A stretch of DNA of 64,000 nucleotides from Candidatus Gastranaerophilales bacterium (GCA_944324945.1 CALUYE010000001.1:1-64000), one strand, 5' to 3'. Shown: positions 1 through 9,401, counted from the first letter of the stretch. Numbers and translations are program-made. The notes: generated by a model from the letters alone, not told the origin.

Positions 1-1
1 C

Positions 2-220
2 CCTCAAGCATCAGGATACTGCGCTATGTGCTATATAAATCCCAAAAAATGTATTATATGTACAAGAAGCTGCAACAGCGATGAATTTAAAAATGTAGAT
101 AATTGTACATGCGAATCATGCAAAACAAAATACAACGATTCTCACTGTTCAAGATGTAATTCTCAAAGATGTTTACAATGTGATCAGGGATATTATTTAG
201 ATAACAACAACAAATTGTAA
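2..220 (+). CDS. Cysteine-rich surface protein, upstream fragment (5' cut by window, 3' frameshifted)
   Basis: The frame is open from the window edge, so the true start lies outside; the ATG at 26 is internal. It encodes a cysteine-rich stretch with CxxC pairs (CIICTRSC, CSRCNSQRCLQC) ending in GYYLDNNNK. It then hits TAA at 218-220, while the same repeat pattern continues one frame away (NICPKGYYCPSGK). Removing one A from the AAA at 212-214 would join the two frames. This is therefore part of the same gene as the next entry, broken by a mutation or a sequencing error. Such EGF/furin-like repeats are normally extracellular and disulphide-bonded. Confidence 0.7.
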   Translation, partial: PQASGYCAMCYINPKKCIICTRSCNSDEFKNVDNCTCESCKTKYNDSHCSRCNSQRCLQCDQGYYLDNNNKL

Positions 221-1400
221 TATATGCCCAAAAGGATACTACTGCCCCTCGGGTAAAATAATTGAATGCCCCAAAGGAACCGCAAACAATCAAGAAGGAA
301 GATATACAACATGCGATTCCTGTATTAAATCAACAAGTACTATAACAGGCACCTACACTACATCAACAAAACAAACACTATGCTCATCATGCACCAACGG
401 TAACTACGCTTCAATTGATAAACAAACCTCCTATTGTAACACATGCCCGGGGGGATACTACTGCCCAAACGGCAAAATAATTAAATGTCCGGTTGGAACT
501 TATTCAACAGGAGGGGCGGTTAGTTGTATAGCATGTCCCGCAGGTTCCTATTCATCAACTCAAGGTGCAAGCACTTGCATTAAATGCTCTGCAGGATATT
601 ATTCTTTATCAGGGAAGTCGTCATGTAATATATGCCCATCTGGAACCTACTCAAATCAAGGAGCAAGCTCTTGTATCACATGTCCATCAGGATACTACTC
701 CAACCAAGGCGCTGCATCATGCACCAAATGCTCAACCAAATACCCCAACTGCAAGACATGCAACAACACCCAATGCATCGAATGCGAAACAAACTACAAG
801 TTATCTGATGATAAACAGAAGTGTGAGAAAAGATGCCCGAATAAAACCATTGAAATAGATGCAGGCGGGAAGAAACTCTGCGTAACCCAATACAACATGG
901 GAGATCAACCTGAATTTCCGCTGACGGGGGTGAGTGTGGTTTCAGTAAATTCCAAATGCAGCGGAAGTGCTTGTTGCTGGCAAGGCAGGACAGCGGAAGG
1001 GTGTGATTCTGCTAACGGAGGTTATAGTGGTTGCAACAGGACTTTGTGTACACATTATGGTGCTCAAAGAGCCTGCGCTAATCTTCATTACGACAACAGA
1101 AGCTGGAGGTTGCCGACAAATGATGAAGTAGTAAGTTTTGCTTCTTATTCTATCAATAAAGGAGCTTCAGGATTAATGTTGTGTGATATTAGACAAGGAT
1201 ACGGATCCGCATGGTGCGACTTAAATACCAGCGCTTGCACAGGTTCTACATACAATCATTGCGAAGCAAGCTATGTATGGAGTAACAATGTAAGTGGTGA
1301 TAATGCTTATTTTTGTCGCTTAAACAGCGGTTCCTGGAATTTAAGCAGTTATCCAAAAACATTTACCAGGTCTGTACGCTGTGTTACGGAATTAAAATAA
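201..1400 (+). CDS. Cysteine-rich repeat protein with C-terminal DUF1566/FISUMP-like domain (downstream part)
   Basis: The frame is open from about 201 to the TAA at 1398-1400. The first about 210 residues are GCC2/GCC3-like repeats of the type CPxGxYxxxxGxxxCxxC, found in extracellular adhesin-like proteins. The last about 165 residues (from the ATG at 897) are rich in C, N, G and W. They carry the WRLPTNDE motif and the ending SVRCV, typical of DUF1566 (Lcl C-terminal) or FISUMP-type domains of secreted bacterial proteins. There is no good ribosome site at 897, so I read it as the continuation of the frameshifted upstream gene. A strong terminator follows. Family assignment is good; function (surface attachment?) is inference. 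Confidence 0.7.
   Translation: MTTTNCNICPKGYYCPSGKIIECPKGTANNQEGRYTTCDSCIKSTSTITGTYTTSTKQTLCSSCTNGNYASIDKQTSYCNTCPGGYYCPNGKIIKCPVGTYSTGGAVSCIACPAGSYSSTQGASTCIKCSAGYYSLSGKSSCNICPSGTYSNQGASSCITCPSGYYSNQGAASCTKCSTKYPNCKTCNNTQCIECETNYKLSDDKQKCEKRCPNKTIEIDAGGKKLCVTQYNMGDQPEFPLTGVSVVSVNSKCSGSACCWQGRTAEGCDSANGGYSGCNRTLCTHYGAQRACANLHYDNRSWRLPTNDEVVSFASYSINKGASGLMLCDIRQGYGSAWCDLNTSACTGSTYNHCEASYVWSNNVSGDNAYFCRLNSGSWNLSSYPKTFTRSVRCVTELK
213..830 (+). repeat. Tandem Cys-rich EGF/GCC2-GCC3-like coding repeats
   Basis: Within the coding sequence, units resembling C-P-S-G-Y-Y-S-N-Q-G-A-S-S-C recur about every 16-32 residues, with both DNA and protein similarity between copies (for example around 530-710). 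These are coding repeats prone to slippage and recombination. Confidence 0.7.
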
Positions 1401-1428
1401 CTTTTAATATTTAATAACAGTTTTTAAA

Positions 1429-1452
1429 GGGAGCTTGTGCTCCCGTTTTTTT
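1429..1452 (+). terminator. Rho-independent terminator of the Cys-rich gene
   Basis: A six-base-pair GC-rich stem (GGGAGC/GCTCCC, loop TTGT) is followed by a run of seven T. It lies about 30 bases after the stop at 1400. Confidence 0.85.
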
Positions 1453-1459
1453 AAACGAA

Positions 1460-1486
1460 AAAGGGTGCATCAGTTGATGCACCCTT
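1460..1486. terminator. Bidirectional hairpin between the Cys-rich gene and pckA
   Basis: A long perfect stem (AAAGGGTGCATCA paired with TGATGCACCCTTT) sits 15 bases beyond the pckA stop. It probably terminates pckA on the minus strand and backs up the plus-strand terminator. Confidence 0.7.
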
Positions 1487-1501
1487 TGGTTTTATTTATG
1501 A

Positions 1502-3100
1502 TTAAACGCTTGCTTTGGCTCTTGGGCCGGCGTTTATGATTTCTTGGGGCATGTTGGGATATTTGGAGGCGAAGTTGTCTGCAAACATTTGAGCAAGTTT
1601 GTTTGCTTGTTCGTCATACGCTGCCTTATCCGCCCACATTCCTCTTGCATCAAGCATTTCGTCAGGAACGTTGGGGCATGATGTCGGGTAATCTACATTA
1701 AACACGTCATGGTGTTTAAATTCGATATTATCAAATGATCCGTTTAAAGCGGCGCTTACCATAGCACGTGTGTATGATAATTTCATACGCTTTGCGCCTG
1801 ATGCAGCGCTTCCACCTGCCCAGCCAGTGTTTACAAGATAAACTTTTGTTCCGTATTTATCAAGTTTTTCGCCAAGCATTTTAGCGTAAACCGAAGCATC
1901 CATCGGCATAAAAGGTTCCCCAAACAATGTTGAGAATGTCGGCTGAGGTTCTGTAACGCCTCTTTCAGTACCTGCCAATTTAGAGGTAAATCCTGTAACA
2001 AAGTGGTACATTGCTGCATTTTTATCCAATCTTGAAATCGGAGGTAATACGCCGAATGCATCAGCGGTTAAGAAAATAACAACTTTCGGTATTCCGCCGA
2101 CTGAAGGAATTTGAGCGTTGTTAATATAATTAATCGGATAACCTACGCGGGTGTTTTCGGTTAAAGAACCGTCGTTAAAATCAAATTCGCGTGTTTTATC
2201 ATCCATTACAACATTTTCAACAAGTGAACCGAATTTAATTGCGTTGTAGATATCGGGTTCATGTTCTGCTGATAAATTAATACATTTTGCGTAGCATCCG
2301 CCTTCAAAGTTAAATATACCGTCAGGAGACCAGCCGTGTTCGTCATCTCCGATTAATTTACGTGAAGGATCAGCGGATAGAGTTGTTTTGCCTGTTCCTG
2401 ATAAACCGAAAAATACTGCGGTTTCGTGGGTTTGCGGATCCATGTTTGCGCTGCAGTGCATCGGAAGAACGTTCTTCTTAGTCATAATGTAGTTCATTGT
2501 AGCAAATACTGATTTTTTAATTTCGCCTGCGTATTGAGAACCGCAGATTAAAATTGTATGAGCTTCGTAATCGATAATGATTGCGGCTTCGGAATTAACG
2601 CCGTCAACTTCAGGATCGCATTTGAATCCCGGAGCGCATAAAATTGTATAATCGGGTTCACCGTAATTAGCTAATTCTTCTTCTGACGGTCTTATTAATA
2701 ATTGGTGGATGAATAAATTTTGGCTTGCTAATTCGTTAATAACTCTGAATTTTTGAGTATATTTTTTATCTGCGCCTGCAAAACCGTCAAAAATAAATAC
2801 TTCTCTGTTTTGTAAGTATGCTGCGATTTTGCCTTTAATTGCATCGGCTTTTTCTTTGCTTATGGGTTTATTTACTTTTCCCCATGCAATTTCATTGTGA
2901 ACTCCTTGTGTATCAACAATAAATTTGTCTTTAGGAGAACGACCGGTATATTTTCCTGTTGTTACAACCAAAGCGCCGGTGTTTGACAATTTTCCTTCAT
3001 TTAAGCGTAATGCCGCTTCGGTTAATTGTGCCGGAGTTAAATTGCGATAAACCGCTTTTGGGCCTATTATACCCATTTTTTCAATACCATAAGTTTCCAT
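1502..3100 (-). CDS. pckA: Phosphoenolpyruvate carboxykinase (ATP)
   Basis: Catalyses oxaloacetate + ATP to PEP + CO2 + ADP (EC 4.1.1.49), a cytosolic link between C4 acids and PEP. The 532-residue length is typical of the ATP-dependent family. Visible motifs are RSPKDKF (about 54-60), the kinase-1 P-loop GLSGTGKT (about 232-239), GDDEHGW (about 251-257) and the conserved C-terminal NTGW region. The start ATG has a strong AGGAGG about 6 bases upstream. It appears monocistronic. In an anaerobe it may run towards oxaloacetate/succinate fermentation instead of gluconeogenesis; direction cannot be told from sequence. Confidence 0.97.
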   Translation of the reverse strand: METYGIEKMGIIGPKAVYRNLTPAQLTEAALRLNEGKLSNTGALVVTTGKYTGRSPKDKFIVDTQGVHNEIAWGKVNKPISKEKADAIKGKIAAYLQNREVFIFDGFAGADKKYTQKFRVINELASQNLFIHQLLIRPSEEELANYGEPDYTILCAPGFKCDPEVDGVNSEAAIIIDYEAHTILICGSQYAGEIKKSVFATMNYIMTKKNVLPMHCSANMDPQTHETAVFFGLSGTGKTTLSADPSRKLIGDDEHGWSPDGIFNFEGGCYAKCINLSAEHEPDIYNAIKFGSLVENVVMDDKTREFDFNDGSLTENTRVGYPINYINNAQIPSVGGIPKVVIFLTADAFGVLPPISRLDKNAAMYHFVTGFTSKLAGTERGVTEPQPTFSTLFGEPFMPMDASVYAKMLGEKLDKYGTKVYLVNTGWAGGSAASGAKRMKLSYTRAMVSAALNGSFDNIEFKHHDVFNVDYPTSCPNVPDEMLDARGMWADKAAYDEQANKLAQMFADNFASKYPNMPQEIINAGPRAKASV

Positions 3101-3207
3101 GGTTTTTCCTCCTGTAATTTAAATAATTTATTAAAACGATGGTGTCATTTTCGTGTCATTTTTACACTTTATAAATACAGTATAGCAGAAAAATAAATAT
3201 GTGGCGC

Positions 3208-4287
3208 TTAAAATTTCTCTAAAGACATTTTAGTATCGTAATCAAAAAAGTGTAAATCACGCGGATTTATTGAAAATTCCACGCTTTCGCCGTACTTTGA
3301 ATCCCCGGGCACTACTGCGCAAAATTCCGTATTGTCGTCAAATTTAAAATATAAATTTTTATGGGATCCTAAATTTTCTTCAAAAGTGATTTTTGCACTG
3401 AATTTAATTGTATTAAAATGAAAAATCGGGCTGTCCTGAGGCAGGATATTTTCACTTCTTACCCCCATTAATACCTTAGAAGCATTAAATTTATAAGGCA
3501 TTATATCTTCACTTAAAGCAATGTTGCCAAACCTTATAAACCCTTCTTTTATTTCGGCAGGCGCTATATTCATCGGGTGAGTTCCCATAAATGTTGCAAC
3601 AAAAATATTTTTAGGGTGATGGTAGATGTTATAAGGTGTATCTGCCTGTTGGATTTTGCCTTCATTTAATACAACTATTTTATCGCCCATTGTAAGCGCT
3701 TCTGTCTGGTCATGGGTAACATAGATAAATGTTGTTTTTAATTTTTTATGGAGTTTTTTAATTTCCGCTCTCATTTGAATTCTTAATTTAGCATCAAGAT
3801 TAGATAAAGGTTCGTCCATTAAAAACACAAGAGGTTCGCGAACAATCGCGCGCGCAAGCGCAACCCTCTGTCTTTGCCCTCCCGATAATTCTTTCGGGCG
3901 GGCGTTGAGGTAATCTTCCAGTTTCAAAATTTCAACCGCCCTTAAAATTCTTCTTTCTATTTCGCATTTTGCGACATGACGCACTTTTAACCCAAGCGCA
4001 ATATTTTCTCTAACATTTAAATGGGGGTAAAGAGCGTAATTTTGAAAAACCATGGCAATGTTTCTGTCTTTGGGAGTTATATCATTGACAATTTTATTTC
4101 CTATTATAATATCACCGGCATTTTGATGTTCAAGCCCCGCAATCATTCTCAATAAAGTTGATTTACCGCATCCTGAAGCACCTACAAGAACAACAAATTC
4201 ACCTTCTTTTATTTCAAGATTGATATCGTTTAAAATTTCTTTTTTCCCAAAATTTTTTGATATGTTTTCTAAAATAACATTTGCCAT
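3208..4287 (-). CDS. Sugar ABC transporter ATPase (MalK/UgpC/MsmX type)
   Basis: ATP-hydrolysing subunit of a carbohydrate importer on the cytoplasmic face of the membrane. The 359 residues contain Walker A GASGCGKS (36-43), Q-loop Q82, signature LSGGQ (134-138), Walker B VFLMDEP (154-160) and H-loop H192. The regulatory OB/TOBE-like region follows (about 240-350) and is typical of MalK relatives. No permease or binding protein is adjacent, so it may be a shared ATPase serving several sugar importers, as MsmX does; that role is inference. It lies 20 bases upstream of the next minus-strand gene's end and may be co-transcribed with it. Confidence 0.92.
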   Translation of the reverse strand: MANVILENISKNFGKKEILNDINLEIKEGEFVVLVGASGCGKSTLLRMIAGLEHQNAGDIIIGNKIVNDITPKDRNIAMVFQNYALYPHLNVRENIALGLKVRHVAKCEIERRILRAVEILKLEDYLNARPKELSGGQRQRVALARAIVREPLVFLMDEPLSNLDAKLRIQMRAEIKKLHKKLKTTFIYVTHDQTEALTMGDKIVVLNEGKIQQADTPYNIYHHPKNIFVATFMGTHPMNIAPAEIKEGFIRFGNIALSEDIMPYKFNASKVLMGVRSENILPQDSPIFHFNTIKFSAKITFEENLGSHKNLYFKFDDNTEFCAVVPGDSKYGESVEFSINPRDLHFFDYDTKMSLEKF

Positions 4288-4307
4288 AGTGCTTCCTCAA
4301 TACTCCA

Positions 4308-5435
4308 TCATCTTAATGGTAGCACAAAGGTAAGCATTGTACCAAAACTTTGTTTTGAATATACCCAAATGTCGCCTCTAAAGTCGGTAATATAATTTTT
4401 CAAAATGTTAAGAGTAGCCTTTAAGCCTATCGGACGCTTAACTGAGCCTTTGTAGTATGTGTCAAAAATATTATTTAATTCATCCTCGCTAAAAACAAGA
4501 TCGGTGATTTTAGCCTCAAATAAAACATACTTCTGACTGTCAAGCGAATCGTTTGCTTCAAAATCACGCGTTTTTAAAAAATCAACCGGAGGATGCCCGA
4601 TATTTAGCGAACATTTACCAAGATTGGAAAATCTTACAAATATATCCATTATACTTCTTAAAATGTATTCAACAATTTCGCAATCCAAAAAACAATCTCT
4701 TTGAGTTAATTCAGAATAATCAAGAGTGAAGATGATTTTTTTATCTTCAATATCTTTTTTATAGACCCGCTCAATTGATTTTATTAAAGAAATTAAATCA
4801 AAAGGCTTGTTTTGATATTGGACTTTTTTGGATTCGGTTTTAAAAAGCGCAAAAAGCTTTTCTAAATCATAGTTTAAATCTTTTGAATTTGTATTTATGA
4901 TTTTAAGATATTTTTCCTGTTTTTCGGATAACGCACCCCCGATTCCATCCAATAGCGCTCTTGAAAAACCGCTTATTGTTGTAAGGCTTGAAAGAACGGC
5001 ACCCGAAGAATCAAGAAGGAAGTCATTTTTTTCCGTTATTATTTTTTGCGCAACTTCATATCTTTCATTTATTACTTTTTGCTCTCTTTTATAAGCCGTA
5101 ACATCTCTAATGCAGACATATACCCTGTCAAACTCCGTGTTTCTGCTTACAGTCATTTCAAGAAGAGCGGATTTTTCTTTTTTGGATTTCGGTATTGATT
5201 TAACCTGACGCGCACAGTCGTCTTGCAAAATGTCATTTAAAACAGCGGTTCCGTTTTCAACAAAATCGGAAAAATAATGCCCTATAATATCAAATTTTTT
5301 AGCTTTATATATTTTTAAAATTTTAGCATTAACATCAATTATTTTCCCGTCCTGTTCAAGTACAAAAACCCCATCGGGAAGCATATCTAAACCGGTTTGT
5401 ATCTTCTGCGCTTTAAAACAATTTAACAAATTCAT
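4308..5435 (-). CDS. PAS-domain, histidine-kinase-like protein without a recognisable phosphoacceptor His
   Basis: Residues about 15-115 form a PAS domain (DGVFVLEQDGKIIDVNAKIL, ending RDVTAYKREQ). Residues about 138-205 look like a dimerisation helix pair (SLTTISGFSRALLDGIGG). Residues about 208-374 resemble an HATPase_c domain ending in GTMLTFVLPL. The usual H-E-L-R phosphoacceptor box is replaced by SSGAVLSSLTT, and the G2 box is poor (RPIGLKATLNILKNY). It may therefore be a signalling protein that no longer autophosphorylates, or a divergent kinase. No response regulator is adjacent. Confidence 0.75.
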   Translation of the reverse strand: MNLLNCFKAQKIQTGLDMLPDGVFVLEQDGKIIDVNAKILKIYKAKKFDIIGHYFSDFVENGTAVLNDILQDDCARQVKSIPKSKKEKSALLEMTVSRNTEFDRVYVCIRDVTAYKREQKVINERYEVAQKIITEKNDFLLDSSGAVLSSLTTISGFSRALLDGIGGALSEKQEKYLKIINTNSKDLNYDLEKLFALFKTESKKVQYQNKPFDLISLIKSIERVYKKDIEDKKIIFTLDYSELTQRDCFLDCEIVEYILRSIMDIFVRFSNLGKCSLNIGHPPVDFLKTRDFEANDSLDSQKYVLFEAKITDLVFSEDELNNIFDTYYKGSVKRPIGLKATLNILKNYITDFRGDIWVYSKQSFGTMLTFVLPLR

Positions 5436-5569
5436 ATCGTCACTTATTCGCTTATTAAAAACATGTCAATTCTATCATGGTTTTTTATCAAACAAAAGTT
5501 ATACAAACTTAATTCTTTGTAATTATTAACAATTCGTGAAAATGCTTGTAAAATTTAAAATACGGTAAG

Positions 5570-5908
5570 GTGGCAATGATTTTTTTTGATATTGTAAAGA
5601 AAAAAAATAAAACAATTTTTTTAATTAATCGCGAAATTATTGATGATGGTTTTGTTGATTTATTTATAAAATCAATCAAAAATTTTTCCAATATCGGCTT
5701 AAATATGACAAAAGTTAAAACAATTAAATCAAAAAAATTTATCGAACTTTTACTATCAGACAAATTCAAACTTTTTAATTTAAGAAACGAGGTTTTAATT
5801 TATCTTTCAATAATTATCAAAAACGGATTTTTAAAATCATACTTAAATGAAAACGATTTTATTTTAAATAAAAGAGAACTAATGAGGCGGAAATTTTTTG
5901 TTACATAA
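5570..5908 (+). CDS. Small hypothetical protein, possibly STAS-like
   Basis: 112 residues from GTG at 5570 (alternative ATG at 5576, giving 110). It is lysine-, isoleucine- and phenylalanine-rich and has no membrane segment. The pattern KSKKFIELLLSDKFKLFNL followed by EVLIYL is weakly reminiscent of STAS domains of anti-sigma antagonist type, which would fit the adjacent signalling protein; this is a guess. An overlapping minus-strand frame (5509-5769) is judged a shadow. Confidence 0.55.
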   Translation: MAMIFFDIVKKKNKTIFLINREIIDDGFVDLFIKSIKNFSNIGLNMTKVKTIKSKKFIELLLSDKFKLFNLRNEVLIYLSIIIKNGFLKSYLNENDFILNKRELMRRKFFVT

Positions 5909-5982
5909 TACTAAAAAATTAACCAAAACAGTATAAAAATATACAAAAATCTGTTATTATGGAATTAAAAGAGGATTAAAAT

Positions 5983-6696
5983 ATGACTATTAAAAAATTA
6001 AGTGCAAGTGTTATGATTTTAGCTTTTTCATTGTGTCAAATTCCCTTGGGAGCATTTGCTTTTTCCTATCCTGACGGCGAAGTTGAACACATGCAGGCTA
6101 CAAAACATTCAAAAATTGATCTTGTAAAAATAACACCTGAAGGCAACGTTATTCAAAAAGAAAACAATCTTATAGTTAATTTTGCACAAAATTTTAACTC
6201 CAAATACTACAAAGTCGGAGACTACGTCCAATTCACCTTTGACAACGATTTAAGAACACAGGAAGGTACGCTTCTAATCCCCTGTAACTCTTCTTTAATA
6301 GGAAGAATATCCTGCATCGAAAACCCTAAATGGTTTTCAAGAAATTCAAAAGTATATATAGAATTTACCCATATAATCCTTCCCGACTCCACGAATATCC
6401 CTGTAGCAGTAGGCATAGCAGGCAAAAAAGATTACTTACAGGAAGGCGCTAAAGAAACGGCAGGCAAAATAGCAGCCTATACCCTATCAATCGGCGGCGT
6501 AGGTTCAGGCCTAGGTGCTGCAATAGGCGTTGCCGCAGGTCATACAATCACAGGCCTTATAATAGGCGGCTCCATAGGAGGCGGCGTAGGTTTAGTCTCC
6601 GGAATAGTCTCCCCCGGACTTCACTACAAAGCCAAAAAAGGCGAATGCATAATGCTCGAAGTAAAAGACAACCTAAAACTACCTTGTCAGAGATAA
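5983..6696 (+). CDS. Secreted/envelope protein with Gly-zipper membrane segment
   Basis: 237 residues. An N-terminal signal peptide (about 1-26, MTIKKLSASVMILAFSLC, cleavage near AFA-FS) precedes a polar domain with two cysteines. A long glycine/alanine-rich stretch follows (about 165-215, GGVGSGLGAAIGVAAGH, IIGGSIGGGVGL), a glycine-zipper typical of outer-membrane or envelope-inserting segments. AAAGAGG lies upstream of the ATG. No specific function is recognised. Confidence 0.75.
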   Translation: MTIKKLSASVMILAFSLCQIPLGAFAFSYPDGEVEHMQATKHSKIDLVKITPEGNVIQKENNLIVNFAQNFNSKYYKVGDYVQFTFDNDLRTQEGTLLIPCNSSLIGRISCIENPKWFSRNSKVYIEFTHIILPDSTNIPVAVGIAGKKDYLQEGAKETAGKIAAYTLSIGGVGSGLGAAIGVAAGHTITGLIIGGSIGGGVGLVSGIVSPGLHYKAKKGECIMLEVKDNLKLPCQR

Positions 6697-6709
6697 TTAA
6701 AGACTAGAA

Positions 6710-7060
6710 TTAATCAATATACCCGAAATCCTTTCTTGCGATTTCTTTTAGTTTTGTTAGGGTTTCGGGGTTTGAGCCGCGGCAGGTCATGTTTGCAATT
6801 TTTCCGTTGTATTTATAAAACTGGATATTGCAGCTTGTGGCATTAATTAAATATTTTTTAACTGTCAATTCTTTGCAATTACCGCTTTTTAGTGCAGTAA
6901 TTGCTTTTTGATAGTCGCTTCTGTATCTTTGTATGGGATTAAAAGAAACCGCAACCTGATTTCCGTATTCGTCTTTATAGGTACATTCATACACGGTTGC
7001 CAAGACGATATCAAAATTTAAAAAAAGTATCATTAGTAAAACAATAATATACCTTCTCAT
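6710..7060 (-). CDS. Small secreted cysteine-containing protein, unknown
   Basis: About 116 residues from the ATG at 7060, chosen because the signal peptide MRRYIIVLLMILFLNF begins there; in-frame ATGs at 7066 and 7078 are alternatives. The mature part holds four cysteines (YECTY, NCKEL, TSCNI, MTCRG), suggesting disulphides. It is convergent with the upstream secreted protein, 13 bases from its stop. No family recognised. Confidence 0.65.
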   Translation of the reverse strand: MRRYIIVLLMILFLNFDIVLATVYECTYKDEYGNQVAVSFNPIQRYRSDYQKAITALKSGNCKELTVKKYLINATSCNIQFYKYNGKIANMTCRGSNPETLTKLKEIARKDFGYID

Positions 7061-7213
7061 AAACATAAAATGCCACAAAAATTCAATATTAAACAGTTTG
7101 CTTATAAAAAGACATATAGTTTTATTATTTTAGACAATTTAAGATAAAAAAATTAACAATTAAGCAAATTAAAAAAATAAAAATACTTTATATAAATATC
7201 AAGGGATATTTAT

Positions 7214-9202
7214 ATGGGGAACTATTATTTAGCAACAAATCTGTTTAAATCTGCTGCAAAGCACATTAAGGCTTGCAGCAGAAGAAATGTTTTAAAGATT
7301 AAACCGAATTGTAATATCAATATTACAGGATTGAAGTTTGCAACATCACCAATTGGCGATACCGTTGAGTTATCTAAACTAAAACGGGCAAATAAAATAA
7401 AATTTTTTACATCTGATGAAATATTAGATATGAAACCTGATATGTTTTCTGAAATTATGAGAAAAAGGACTGATATTCCCGAAAATTTAAAAAATAATAT
7501 TCTATCACCCGAAAAATTAAATCTTTATGATGAACTTTCAGAAACAGATATCATAAGGAAAATGCCGCAGGAAAAACGTGACAGAGCTTTCTCAAAGTTA
7601 TTTAGCGAATTTAATTTTAAAATATCAGAGCCGCCTGCCCAGTTAGAAATAATACCTGCGTTGGTAAAAAAGGGCTTTGATATAGAAGTACTGGCAAATT
7701 TACCGATAACTAATGCTAATAAAAATCAGATTGAATATGTATTAAGCAGAAACGATTTAATATCTACATCTTGGGAAAAAAGAGCTGAAGAAATAATAAA
7801 AAGAGGGAAAGCACGTAATTTTAGAGAAGATTCCATAAAGACGGAATTGAATTTTAATAAAAAATACTTTAAAATAAACCAGCTTATAAATATTTTAAAC
7901 TATATAGATAATAACAATGTTAAATATTTAGATGAATGTATAACATTAACCAATAATCCTTCTTTATTAAAATACTGGACAAAAGATTTTGCAAAAATAA
8001 TTAAAGATTTTAGAATGGATAATTTTAGCATAGATATTTTTGATAGAATTTTTAGGCGTTCCCATAATTATGAATCAATAAAAAATATTTTGGGAGATGA
8101 AAAACTAACAGATTTAAGTGCAAGATTATTGGAATTTAAAAACTTTGAAAAATTAAAAGATATTGGTCTTGGTGATTTATCGCAGCTTTCAATTGATGAA
8201 AAAAAAGAATTATTAAACGGTTTTATATCGGCAATCTCACCAAAAGAAGCTATTTGTAGGAAAGAATATTCTCTGGAAGATATAAGATTGCTACAGTCTA
8301 AAATGAAAATTTTTAGAGAAATTGATACTACATCAAATGAGACTTTTATTAATTCTCATAAAAATATAATTAATAAGATTTTAGACAGCATTCCTTCTTC
8401 AGAGCGCAAAATTATAAATACCGCAATTGATACAAAAAGCTACAGAAGAGAATACAGACAAGCAAACCCTATACCAACTTTGGTTGATGATATTGAGTCA
8501 GTATTAAAAATAAAAGAAACAGAAATAAAAGGCAGGAAAATAAAAATATCTGCAATGGACAGGGATGTTGATTTTGGGATTGCAACACATAGAATTCCTA
8601 ATGCAGAAGCAATTAAAACAATAGAAGCTTTGGAAATAACAGATCCCGATATGTTAATATGCGTAGGAACAAAAGGCGGCAGAAGAGATTTAAATTTCTC
8701 TGATGGAGGGTATGCTATAGCAGTAAAACCAAGAAGAGGGTCGGATTGGCATGTGCAAGCGAATAGTGATATTGATAGCGGAAATAATGCATCTAAAAAT
8801 ATTTATAATTTTGAAAATATAATATTGAATGCTTGCGGAAATCATTGCGGTTGTATTGATTTAGTGCCTAATCAAATAAAGAAAATTTTAAATTTATCTC
8901 AAAGAGAATATACGCAAAGAATGAAGTTTTTAAAAGACTGCACAACATTGCAAGAAATAGAGAAGATAGATTCCGAAATGGCAAATACAATAAGACAAAT
9001 TATAAAAGAACAAGACTTGCATGAAGGCCTGATTCGTCCGGAACCTATGGCTGTTTTGGTAAGGTGCGACATAACAAAGCAAGAACTTAGCGAAGAAATC
9101 CTGGACTATTGCGTGCGCAGAAATATTCCTTTAATTGCAGTTAATGCCAAAGCAAAAATTCCTGCCACAATGTCTGTTCCTAAAATTATTATCCCTTTGT
9201 AA
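7214..9202 (+). CDS. Large hypothetical protein, lineage-specific type
   Basis: 662 residues, no membrane segment or clear signal peptide, strongly helical and rich in K, N and I. The basic N-terminus contains ITGLKFATSPIGDTVELSK, a leader-like segment resembling the leaders of other long proteins in the window. The C-terminal about 230 residues look globular, with conserved-looking motifs (HRIPNAEAIKT, CVGTKGGRRDLNFSDGGYAI, NACGNHCGCIDLVP). RBS AAGGGA lies upstream of the ATG. No family recognised; an enzymatic or secreted effector-like role is possible but unproven. Confidence 0.75.
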   Translation: MGNYYLATNLFKSAAKHIKACSRRNVLKIKPNCNINITGLKFATSPIGDTVELSKLKRANKIKFFTSDEILDMKPDMFSEIMRKRTDIPENLKNNILSPEKLNLYDELSETDIIRKMPQEKRDRAFSKLFSEFNFKISEPPAQLEIIPALVKKGFDIEVLANLPITNANKNQIEYVLSRNDLISTSWEKRAEEIIKRGKARNFREDSIKTELNFNKKYFKINQLINILNYIDNNNVKYLDECITLTNNPSLLKYWTKDFAKIIKDFRMDNFSIDIFDRIFRRSHNYESIKNILGDEKLTDLSARLLEFKNFEKLKDIGLGDLSQLSIDEKKELLNGFISAISPKEAICRKEYSLEDIRLLQSKMKIFREIDTTSNETFINSHKNIINKILDSIPSSERKIINTAIDTKSYRREYRQANPIPTLVDDIESVLKIKETEIKGRKIKISAMDRDVDFGIATHRIPNAEAIKTIEALEITDPDMLICVGTKGGRRDLNFSDGGYAIAVKPRRGSDWHVQANSDIDSGNNASKNIYNFENIILNACGNHCGCIDLVPNQIKKILNLSQREYTQRMKFLKDCTTLQEIEKIDSEMANTIRQIIKEQDLHEGLIRPEPMAVLVRCDITKQELSEEILDYCVRRNIPLIAVNAKAKIPATMSVPKIIIPL

Positions 9203-9401
9203 TATTAACTCGCATTTAGTCATTAAATTTGCCTTTCAACCCAATAACAAACCAAAATATTAAAATGCATTACTATTTTGGCAAAAATAAAGTTTTTATA
9301 TTATTGTAATAAAATTACAAGATAAAAAGAAAGCCTTTGAATGCTCTCTTTTAGAAAAAATAGAGACAAATACTCCCTTTCTTGCTGAAAAACAGCCAAG
9401 T

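Noticed and set aside
213-830. CRISPR-like repeats
   Set aside because: The repetition is in-frame protein repeats (Cys-rich units) with diverged DNA, no constant repeat/spacer pattern.
565-858. A 97-codon plus-strand frame
   Set aside because: It overlaps the Cys-rich coding frame and has no family-like composition; a shadow.
5509-5769. Minus-strand frame opposite the STAS-like gene
   Set aside because: Low-complexity I/F/K composition and no ribosome site; the plus-strand frame is more protein-like.
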